A stretch of DNA of 41,269 nucleotides. It comes from an uncultured Alphaproteobacteria bacterium (GTDB lineage Bacteria > Pseudomonadota > Alphaproteobacteria > Thalassobaculales > Thalassobaculaceae). The stretch lies in NCBI GenBank assembly GCA_902578675.1, contig CACHDV010000009.1, positions 1 through 41,269 on the forward strand. Reading direction: 5' to 3'. The position numbers and the translations under genes are program-made. This document shows, piece after piece, positions 34,693 through 41,269 of the stretch. The notes beneath the pieces were generated by a model. The model worked only from the letters and a program-made list of their open reading frames with translations, searched no databases and was not told where the DNA came from. Each line of letters begins with the position of its first letter. The first letter of the stretch is position 1.

Positions 34693-35898
34693 CTACTTTT
34701 TGAAAGTAATCGGCAACCTGTTACTTAATAGCATCAGAGCTTCCAGGGGAGAGCTTTGTTGCCAATCCGCAAATTCAACTAATTCAATTTTCTCAGGTCC
34801 CTCTCCACCAATTAGAGTTGTTTCGTCACCTACTTCTAGGTCGGTACCATCCTCAACTTCAAACACAAGATGCTCAAGAGATACCCCCAAGACCCGACGT
34901 CGTTTACCCTTAAAAAGGACTACGGGTCGTTTTTCTTCTTTAATAGATGCGTTTCCATCATGTAAGCCAAATGGCACAACACCCGTTCTCGATAAAGAGC
35001 GATTCCTATGATACCCGCCGGATCCGGGGCTTGGCCCATCCCTATGGTCGGCAACGTGAATAACGCGACTTTTGACAGAAGTTAAGACTGGTAAGAATTC
35101 ATTCATACTGGCAGGTGGCTCAGTTATAGATGATAAACCATATAAAACATGGCCAGGGCAAATAGCTGTGCATTTATCATCCAATCCCATGATTAATGCT
35201 GAACTTGCTAGCGCTTGTGTTATAGGGATTACATGGCCTTTTTGTTTGACATTTTTGAGCATTTCATAAAAAAGTGATAACCTCTCTCTTGTAAATTTCA
35301 TACTAATATCGTCTTTGAAAGACAGGTGTGTATAGAGACCCTGAACCCAGAGATTGGGCATATTTTTTATTTCTTCTAAAAAACGTAGGGTGTTCGGAAG
35401 ACTTATTCCAAGTCTACCCATACCGCAGTCAACCTTAATAAAAATGGGATGTTGGTAATCATCTTTGATAGCTTTTGCTGCTGCGGCTGCAGATCGCGCC
35501 CCAATTAAATCATAAACCGTTGGGATAAATCCCTCTTGAATAAGATTTTTCATCCCTCCAGGTAAAGTACCGGCTAACATCAAGATTGGTGTTTTAACTC
35601 CTACTCGACGTATTTCCTGAGCGTCTGAGAAGGATCCTGTCGCCAACATTTCAACACCTTCCCGTTCGAGAACTTGCGAGACTGGAATAATCCCGTGACC
35701 GTAAGCATTTGCCTTTACTGAAGCAATTATTTGAGTTCCCGGCGTTAAAGATTTTCTGACTATGCTTAAATTGTGGCGTAACGCTTCTGCGTCGAACTCT
35801 ATCCATGTAGGATGAGTTTCATCTACAGCCTGGTTTTCAAGGGCATCATGAAAAATTGGCTCAACCACTGGACTTAGTGATTTCCAAAACTGAGTCAT
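34693..35898 (-). CDS. Alanine-racemase-family PLP enzyme
   Basis: The 401-residue protein has the fold-type III barrel: the PLP lysine Lys62 in IIASVKANAYGHG, KVDCGMGRLGISL, GLYTHLSF, ICPGHVLYGLSS and the C-terminal beta domain. In that domain the usual VGYGR is GGYHRN and VSMDQ reads VSLEHL, so the Tyr is kept but its surroundings and the Asp of the MDQ motif differ from Alr. It may racemise another amino acid. An N-terminal extension of about 30 residues precedes the first barrel strand. It overlaps the preceding VOC gene by 38 bases and is transcribed toward the hydantoinase-type gene. Confidence 0.85.
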   Translation of the reverse strand: MTQFWKSLSPVVEPIFHDALENQAVDETHPTWIEFDAEALRHNLSIVRKSLTPGTQIIASVKANAYGHGIIPVSQVLEREGVEMLATGSFSDAQEIRRVGVKTPILMLAGTLPGGMKNLIQEGFIPTVYDLIGARSAAAAAKAIKDDYQHPIFIKVDCGMGRLGISLPNTLRFLEEIKNMPNLWVQGLYTHLSFKDDISMKFTRERLSLFYEMLKNVKQKGHVIPITQALASSALIMGLDDKCTAICPGHVLYGLSSITEPPASMNEFLPVLTSVKSRVIHVADHRDGPSPGSGGYHRNRSLSRTGVVPFGLHDGNASIKEEKRPVVLFKGKRRRVLGVSLEHLVFEVEDGTDLEVGDETTLIGGEGPEKIELVEFADWQQSSPLEALMLLSNRLPITFKK

Positions 35899-36712
35899 AT
35901 TTCGGCACTCTTAAAACTAAGCTGCTTTCCTTTCTCTCCATTTCAACATGCTTTGCGCCCTGTATATCTAACTTAAATATATCTTTGGCCGTTTCGAAAA
36001 CCAAGGCACCAAATATTGCATCCCTCCCCTCAAGACCTGAAGCAAGTTGTCCATAACGCTCCTGATATTCATCTTCTGAGTAAACGGTTATACAGCCTCC
36101 CCCGGGGATCTCTACATTTTTACCGAGAGACTTTTTAACTAAAGAAGTCCCGAGTAATTTGATATAAAGATCAGCAGATTTTGCGGGTTCTCTGGTCACG
36201 ACAACTATTTCGCTCACTGCCCCTATGCCGTTTCTATGGCTCTGCCACTCCGGCCGCCAAACAAGTTCCGGGGTACCGTGCTCACAAAAATAAACTCGCC
36301 CCTCGGGGAATACCCCTGCCCTAACAGTTACTGTCCTAAATTTAGCATCGGTTTTGCGTCCATCTAATTCGACCGGCCTACTAAAGGATTTGGGGGGATC
36401 ACCATCCATTTCTAGTTCAACTAATTTCTCAAACGTTTTGTCCACATCGCTACTTTTAAAAACCAAACCATTTATACCAAAGGGCGCGGTGGTAAGATCA
36501 GGGCGAGCATTGGGATTATTAGCTACTCCATGTTCGGGAAAGCCTATCAACTCCATATAGTCACTACCAAACATCATCAGGTGATTTATTGAACCGAGAG
36601 TATGATATCCCCTTGGCGTTAAGGTAAACCCAAGGTTTGAAAAGACTAATTGTGCCAGGTCCATATCATCCTTAACATTTATAACAACGTGATCTAAATA
36701 ATTTTCACCCAT
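35861..36712 (-). CDS. VOC-superfamily (glyoxalase-like) protein
   Basis: The 283-residue protein begins NYLDHVVINVKDDMDLAQLVF, a VOC first strand-helix unit, and continues LGSINHLMMFGSDYMELIGF, then PELVWRPEWQSHRNGIGAV and a second unit starting at SEIVVVTREPAKSADLY. This is the two-module arrangement seen in glyoxalase-like PF13468-type proteins. Metal ligands are plausible (His in LDHVV, Glu in YMELIG), but I cannot assign a reaction. AAAGGTGA precedes the ATG. It sits between a luciferase-like oxidoreductase gene and the racemase gene on the same strand, so the three are likely co-transcribed. Confidence 0.8.
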   Translation of the reverse strand: MGENYLDHVVINVKDDMDLAQLVFSNLGFTLTPRGYHTLGSINHLMMFGSDYMELIGFPEHGVANNPNARPDLTTAPFGINGLVFKSSDVDKTFEKLVELEMDGDPPKSFSRPVELDGRKTDAKFRTVTVRAGVFPEGRVYFCEHGTPELVWRPEWQSHRNGIGAVSEIVVVTREPAKSADLYIKLLGTSLVKKSLGKNVEIPGGGCITVYSEDEYQERYGQLASGLEGRDAIFGALVFETAKDIFKLDIQGAKHVEMERKESSLVLRVPKYDSVLEITKSSG

Positions 36713-36718
36713 AGTAAT

Positions 36719-37588
36719 TCACCTTTCCCCGGCCATCCCTTGTATTGCCTGCAAATGTTCATCAAGATTTTTTAAGCCAGACTCTGCAGTGCGAAAGGTA
36801 AATTCATTTGCCCCCATATTTCCCCATTCGTTCATAACCTCTCTCCAGTCACCAGGCCCGGCTCCCTGATTTGCAAATACTGTTGCATTTATTCCAAGAT
36901 CATCCGGTTCTTTGCCTGCCTCTGCTGCTGATTGACGAAAAACAGAGATCATCTTTTGTGCCTCATCACTTGGATCTTGACGAGGGAACATGAACCAGCC
37001 GTCCCCTACAGCCGCGGCTCTGCGAACAGCCACTTCTTTCATTGCGCCAATCCAAACTGGTATTGGTCTTTGCACAGGTTCCGGATTTATGCCTGCACTT
37101 TCAAACTTATGAAACTCCCCGTTATACTCGACAGTTCTATTTGACCAAAGTTTCCTCATAACGTCTATTTGTTCGCCAAACCTCTTAGCGCGATTGCCAA
37201 AAGTCATACCAAGTGCATCGTACTCTACTTTATTCCAGCCTAGTCCCACACCTAATCTCAAGCGACCACCAGATAGAATATCAATTTCCGCTGCCTGTTT
37301 AGCAACTAGTACCGCTTGTCTTTGCGGAAGAATCATTACGGCTGTGCCTAGCCCAATTTTTTGGGTAACAGCTGCCGCGTACCCCATGAGTACCATGACT
37401 TCATGAAACATGTAATCACGGGTGTATTTATTCGCAAAAGTGGCCCCACGAGGCGCTTCCTCACCCAGCACATGATCAACAAAAGTAACAAAATCGTAAC
37501 CAAGCTCTTCGGCTGCTTGGAGAAAATCTTTTATAACAATTGGGTCGGTACCAATCTCGGTTTGAGGAAAAGACAAGCCTAATTTCAT
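36719..37588 (-). CDS. LLM-class (luciferase-like) F420/FMN-dependent oxidoreductase
   Basis: The 289-residue protein starts MKLGLSFPQTEIGTDPIVI and contains FVTFVDHVLGEEAP, IGLGTAVMILPQRQAVLVAK, AAEIDILSGGRLRLGVGLGW and PVWIGAMKEVAVRRAAAVGDG, which mark the bacterial luciferase-like TIM-barrel family. The motif order suits the TIGR03619-type group, which may use F420 or flavin. AGGAG precedes the ATG. It ends six bases before the VOC gene start. Confidence 0.87.
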   Translation of the reverse strand: MKLGLSFPQTEIGTDPIVIKDFLQAAEELGYDFVTFVDHVLGEEAPRGATFANKYTRDYMFHEVMVLMGYAAAVTQKIGLGTAVMILPQRQAVLVAKQAAEIDILSGGRLRLGVGLGWNKVEYDALGMTFGNRAKRFGEQIDVMRKLWSNRTVEYNGEFHKFESAGINPEPVQRPIPVWIGAMKEVAVRRAAAVGDGWFMFPRQDPSDEAQKMISVFRQSAAEAGKEPDDLGINATVFANQGAGPGDWREVMNEWGNMGANEFTFRTAESGLKNLDEHLQAIQGMAGER

Positions 37589-37680
37589 ACTTTATCTCCT
37601 GGCGATTTTGATAGAATTGAGTTAGCTTCTTCGATCTCTTTCAGAACATAAACTTGAAAATTAAACATTAGTTCATTAGT

Positions 37681-38763
37681 TCAGGCGGCCGCTTTGAACG
37701 CTGGCGCTATTTCTGTGGCAAATCGGGTCATGCTAATCTCTCTGAGGTGTCTAGGCCATCCTTCCCTTGCGCAATTTAAAATGAAATGATTGAACCCCAA
37801 ATCCCTATACTCTTCCAATTTACCTGAAATTGTTTTTGGACAGCCCACCAGTTGATTATCAAGGAAGCCATCAAGGTTTGCAGGATCCGCCATTTTCCTG
37901 AGATTACCAAAAGTCTTGGAAAATTGCTTGTATCCCTCAATACCTTTCCAGTGGTCTGCGTCTGCTTCGTAATGATCTGCCTGAAGTTCAAAAAATTTAG
38001 CCATGTAACCTCTAGCTGTCTCCCTTGCTTCTTCGTCACTATCAGCCACGACACAGTTCGTCGAAATTGGTCGGTCTCCAGGGGCAGAAAGACCTATATG
38101 ATCAGCTCTCTCCTGCCAACCTTCTGTGACCTTTTTCAACATATGCAGCGGAAATTGGGTATTAAGAAGGATCGGCATACCCATATCTGCGTTTCCTGCG
38201 GCACTCTCTCTGCTTCCAACGGCACCATAAAAAAAGATTTTCTCCCGATTGGGGGTCGGTCTAATCTTAACCCGCCTACCAACATTATAGTGCTCTCCGC
38301 TATGTTCAATGGCTTCACCAGAGAGCCCCTTGTCAATTAGTGTAATAGCTTCTTTAAATCTGTCTTTTGCAGAGGACATATCAATATCATACGCGTCATA
38401 TTCCAGTTTGGCTGTGCCTCTACCAAACGCTAAATGTAATTCACCCGCGCATAAATGACTTAGCATGGAAATTTCTTCAGCCAGTCTCAACGGGTTATAC
38501 CAAGGAACGACAAGTACACATGACCCTAGAGACAATCCAGGAAACGCTGCAGCTAAATGTGACATGAGAATAAGGGGGCTTGGAGTTGGGAAATAATCAG
38601 TAAAATGATGTTCCAAAACCCATGCACAATCAAATCCAAGCTCATAACCAAGTCGACAATCTTTTATCATTTGGTTATATCGAGATTTATCGTCACCCGT
38701 ATCATTGCCAGTCGAGGCAGCTACGGCGGTAAACCCAAACTTCAATGAATTTTTCATAGACAT
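37681..38763 (-). CDS. LLM-class flavin-dependent oxidoreductase (luciferase-like)
   Basis: The 360-residue protein has FGFTAVAASTGNDTG, CRLGYELGFDCAWVLEHHFTD, LSLGSCVLVVPWYNPLRLAEE, LHLAFGRGTAKLEYDAY and FKEAITLIDKGL. The EHHF motif and length suit flavin-dependent monooxygenases of the luciferase family rather than the shorter neighbour at 36719. The frame has TTG 38778 and ATGs at 38775, 38763 and 38757; 38763 is chosen because GGGA lies six bases before it, but this is uncertain. The gene ends about 90 bases before the shorter LLM gene. Confidence 0.85.
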   Translation of the reverse strand: MSMKNSLKFGFTAVAASTGNDTGDDKSRYNQMIKDCRLGYELGFDCAWVLEHHFTDYFPTPSPLILMSHLAAAFPGLSLGSCVLVVPWYNPLRLAEEISMLSHLCAGELHLAFGRGTAKLEYDAYDIDMSSAKDRFKEAITLIDKGLSGEAIEHSGEHYNVGRRVKIRPTPNREKIFFYGAVGSRESAAGNADMGMPILLNTQFPLHMLKKVTEGWQERADHIGLSAPGDRPISTNCVVADSDEEARETARGYMAKFFELQADHYEADADHWKGIEGYKQFSKTFGNLRKMADPANLDGFLDNQLVGCPKTISGKLEEYRDLGFNHFILNCAREGWPRHLREISMTRFATEIAPAFKAAA

Positions 38764-38967
38764 TCTTTTTCCCATCAAGGATTTGCAATTGTTTTTAAGT
38801 TATAGCCTTCTACAAATACAAGCTAGTGATATATAGGAATATTTACAATATGGAGAGAACTACAATCAAAATTTTAAAAAACAGCGTATTCTGAATTCAA
38901 TTTTCAATTCGCCTAAACTCAGTTGGATGATAAGATAAAAAGGATCATGATTTCTTAAGAATTCTCA

Positions 38968-39558
38968 ATGAAAAGCTCAACAACAGTTACAAAACAGAAC
39001 GTCTATCGAATTCTCGAACAGCTGAACAGTATTTTATATGTGTGCGAAGATAATGAAATTCTTGAGACAAAACTAACAAAGTTTAGCATGCTAGCCGCAT
39101 CACAGTTAGGCGACATGAGAGCATCAGAGAAGCCTGGGAGCCTTAAAAACGGTGAACAACAATTCACTGTTGCTGGTTGTTTCATGCATCTAAAAGATGA
39201 TCAAAAGAGTGTCTTACTAGCGGAAACAGGATTTCCGGCAGAACAACACAGACTCAGCATTCCCGACGATCTCGGTCATCCCGGATGGGTAGTAAAAAAT
39301 GAAAAGCCATTATTATTAGCAAATACTGACGAGCACTCGAACTTCGAACAAATTCTTAAAACGGCTCGGATGGGCTCCGCTATGTACAGCCCGCTAACAC
39401 TGGATGGCAAATTTGTTGGGCAATTTATAACGGCTTCGCAAGCTCGGAACACATATGATTTTGAGGATTTTATCATTCACCAAACCATTGCGAAGTGCGC
39501 ATCGTTAGTCATTAATGAGTTTGGCTGGGAAGCTGTAATCACTACCATCAATAATTAG
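38968..39558 (+). CDS. Single-domain GAF protein
   Basis: The 196-residue protein has a GAF-like pattern: LNSILYVCEDNEILETKLTK, FTVAGCFMHLKDDQKSVLLA, HPGWVVKNEKPLLLANTDEH, GSAMYSPLTLDGKFVGQFI and YDFEDFIIHQTIAKCASLVI. GAF domains bind small ligands or serve in signal sensing. There is no attached kinase, GGDEF or DNA-binding domain. It is divergent from the luciferase-like gene at 37681 with a 200-base promoter region between. It could be a regulator or an enzyme of this fold; I cannot say which. Confidence 0.75.
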   Translation: MKSSTTVTKQNVYRILEQLNSILYVCEDNEILETKLTKFSMLAASQLGDMRASEKPGSLKNGEQQFTVAGCFMHLKDDQKSVLLAETGFPAEQHRLSIPDDLGHPGWVVKNEKPLLLANTDEHSNFEQILKTARMGSAMYSPLTLDGKFVGQFITASQARNTYDFEDFIIHQTIAKCASLVINEFGWEAVITTINN

Positions 39559-39576
39559 CTAAAATTTTTGTTAGGG

Positions 39577-39637
39577 GTTAAAAAAAGATGCTTACTTATT
39601 ACGAGCTACTATTGCTGAGTATAGATCTTTTTTTAAC
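39577..39637. terminator. Bidirectional terminator between the convergent GAF and enoyl-CoA hydratase genes
   Basis: A perfect 13-base inverted repeat, GTTAAAAAAAGAT at 39577-39589 and ATCTTTTTTTAAC at 39625-39637, encloses 35 bases. On both strands the second arm contains seven consecutive Us, so it can end transcription coming from either side. Structural call only. Confidence 0.55.
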
Positions 39638-39650
39638 TAGTTAAATGGTT

Positions 39651-40439
39651 TTAATGGCCCTTAAAATTCGGTTTCCGCTTGTTAAGAAAAGCATCAAGTC
39701 CTTCTCGTCCATCTTTTGAGTCGGCCATCTCCGCAATTAATCGGGACTCTTGCTCTAGTTGAACTTCCAAAGATTGATCAAAAGTACGGGCCAGTAATTG
39801 CTTTACAGCTCCATAAGCTCTGGTCGGCCCAGAAGCAAGTTTGCTTGCCAACTTTTCTACTTCCATATCCAATTGCTCACCATCGCAGACGTAGGTAACA
39901 ATCCCCCATTCTTGTGCTTCCTCAGCAGACAAAACTCTATTTGTAAGCATTAATTCCTGAGCCCTTCTGAGCCCAACAAGTCGAGGAAGATAATATGAAG
40001 AGCTCCCGTCTGGCGATAAACCGGCGTTTGTGTATGCCATCGTAAATTTCGATGATCTGGATGCAAAAACGATATCCGCAAATAACGCCAAGCTAAACCC
40101 TCCTCCAGCAGCCATCCCGTCGACCACTATGATGACTGGGACTTTACAATTGTGGAAACGCTGTATTCCCTGGTGCAGAGCGGCTGTTAATTCTATAAGT
40201 GTACCTTCAATTTTCTCCATTTCAGTTGAAAAAAATTTTAGGTCACCGCCAAAACTATACATTGAGCCCGCTGCCCCTATCACAATGCATCTAACACTCG
40301 AATCAGTGGTCGACTTTATGGCAACATCCATAAATTCATGGGCAAATTTTCTATTTATAGAGTTTCCGGCGTCTGGTCTGTTAAATTCAATTTTGGCCAC
40401 CCCATCATTTACAGCGTATTTAATAGTTTCATAAGTCAT
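39651..40439 (-). CDS. Enoyl-CoA hydratase/isomerase (crotonase family)
   Basis: The 262-residue protein starts MTYETIKYAVNDGVAKIEFN at an ATG at 40439; the open frame to 40487 overlaps the preceding peptidase gene and is not needed. Motifs are RPDAGNSINRKFAHEF, the oxyanion-hole segment SMYSFGGDLKFF, VDGMAAGGGFSLAL and LSPDGSSSYYLPRLVGLRRA. The last has the Asp of PaaG-type isomerases rather than the Glu pair of classic hydratases. Likely acts on a CoA thioester in a degradation pathway. It lies 28 bases after the M24 peptidase stop. Confidence 0.92.
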   Translation of the reverse strand: MTYETIKYAVNDGVAKIEFNRPDAGNSINRKFAHEFMDVAIKSTTDSSVRCIVIGAAGSMYSFGGDLKFFSTEMEKIEGTLIELTAALHQGIQRFHNCKVPVIIVVDGMAAGGGFSLALFADIVFASRSSKFTMAYTNAGLSPDGSSSYYLPRLVGLRRAQELMLTNRVLSAEEAQEWGIVTYVCDGEQLDMEVEKLASKLASGPTRAYGAVKQLLARTFDQSLEVQLEQESRLIAEMADSKDGREGLDAFLNKRKPNFKGH

Positions 40440-40467
40440 TAAATGTTCCAGTACATAACTAATCTGG

Positions 40468-41269
40468 CTAAAGTGGTTCAGTAGCATCTATTAACCATGC
40501 ACCATCGTTAGTACTTAATAAAGGCAGTAACTGTTTACGAACCCATGCATGATAATTATTCAGCCAACTTTTTTCATGATCCTCCAGTAATTCGTTAAGG
40601 ATCATGCTCCTGTCGAACGGAGCCAATGTTATTGTCTCAAAACTTAGCATTGCGCGTTCTGAATTGGGAATTATTTCAGACTGAACCACCAAGAGATTTT
40701 CCAATCTGATGCCGTACGCGCCCGATTTATAATAGCCCGGCTCATTGGAAACTATCATGCCAGGTTGCAACGACACTGAGTTAGGTAGTTTCGATATACG
40801 TTGTGGTCCCTCATGTACCCCTAGATATGAACCAACACCGTGACCAGTTCCGTGATCGTAATCTGCACCAATAGCCCATAGAGGTGCCCTAGCGAGCGCA
40901 TCCAACTGTGACCCGTTTGTGCCAACGGGAAATTTGCTTGATGCTATCGCGATGTGACCCTTCAGAACTCGCGTAAAATAATTTTTTGCTTCGTCACCAG
41001 GATCACCGACTGCTATCGTTCTGGTGATATCCGTAGTCCCATCTAAATATTGAGCGCCAGAATCAACAAGGTACAAATCTCCCAACTCAATAGTCCTATT
41101 TGACTCTTCCGTTACACGATAATGCACTATCGCACCGTTGGGGCCAGAACCTGAAATCGTATCGAAACTAAGGTCCTTGAAGAGTGGATCTTTTTCGCGG
41201 AAATTTTGTAATTTTGTAGCCGCATTCATTTCATCCAATTGCCCTTGTTTTGCATTAAGTGAAAACCAG
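40468..41269 (-). CDS. M24 Xaa-Pro aminopeptidase, N-terminus beyond the window
   Basis: The frame is open to the right edge, so only the C-terminal about 265 residues are seen. They form the pita-bread catalytic domain with metal ligands: Asp in LYLVDSGAQYLDGTTDITRT (two Asp), His in GTGHGVGSYLGVHEG, Glu in VSNEPGYYKSGAYGIRLENL (two Glu). The C-terminal tail with LSFETITLAPFDRSMI fits the long P-type aminopeptidases of about 590-600 residues. It would free N-terminal residues next to proline. The window cuts the N-terminal creatinase-like domains. Confidence 0.93.
   Translation of the reverse strand, partial: WFSLNAKQGQLDEMNAATKLQNFREKDPLFKDLSFDTISGSGPNGAIVHYRVTEESNRTIELGDLYLVDSGAQYLDGTTDITRTIAVGDPGDEAKNYFTRVLKGHIAIASSKFPVGTNGSQLDALARAPLWAIGADYDHGTGHGVGSYLGVHEGPQRISKLPNSVSLQPGMIVSNEPGYYKSGAYGIRLENLLVVQSEIIPNSERAMLSFETITLAPFDRSMILNELLEDHEKSWLNNYHAWVRKQLLPLLSTNDGAWLIDATEPL

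Overview
The window reads as a chromosomal segment of an AT-rich alphaproteobacterium, probably a marine Rhodospirillales- or SAR116-like lineage. The evidence is gene order and protein character only: yebC-ruvCAB-ybgC-tolQRAB-pal-cpoB-tilS, zapA with a DUF4164 neighbour and a 6S-type RNA before the 5-formyl-THF cyclo-ligase gene, a cysteine-free L31, and a lysine-type EF-P. I see no insertion sequence, phage gene, CRISPR array, rRNA or tRNA.

Region 1 (1-9.8 kb, minus strand) is the nearly gapless run yebC, ruvC, ruvA, ruvB, ybgC, tolQ, tolR, tolA, tolB, then pal, a hairpin terminator, cpoB and tilS. It covers Holliday-junction processing, the Tol-Pal envelope machine and tRNA-Ile lysidine synthesis. 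At the left edge tilS is broken: its N-terminal half is on the minus strand, and what looks like a TilS C-terminal domain meets it tail to tail on the plus strand. Region 2 (9.8-12.8 kb, minus) holds an 800-bp stretch with no confident gene, a YmdB-family phosphodiesterase, 5-formyl-THF cyclo-ligase, a 6S-like RNA, zapA and a small coiled-coil protein. Region 3 (13-22 kb, plus) holds tkt, gap, efp, a SuhB-like protein missing most catalytic metal ligands, a three-gene OmpA/MotA-like/MotB-like operon that looks like a second ion-driven stator beside TolQR, rpmE, and an hsp20 gene with a structured leader.

Region 4 (22-41 kb) is metabolic and accessory: metY with an alpha/beta hydrolase, a tartrate dehydrogenase-like enzyme, threonine aldolase, an MFS transporter with a Rieske oxygenase, an FCD-type GntR regulator, a TauD-like dioxygenase, a fused HyuA-HyuB hydantoinase/oxoprolinase, an alanine-racemase-family enzyme, a VOC protein, two luciferase-like oxidoreductases, a GAF protein, an enoyl-CoA hydratase and a truncated M24 peptidase. 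Together they suggest uptake and oxidative or hydrolytic breakdown of small N- or S-containing organics, but the substrate cannot be read from the sequence.

The items most worth a second look are the three-gene stator-like operon (17.6-21.0 kb), the degenerate SuhB-like protein, the inverted tilS junction (quite possibly an amplification or assembly chimera), and the uncharacterised catabolic cluster around the GntR regulator.
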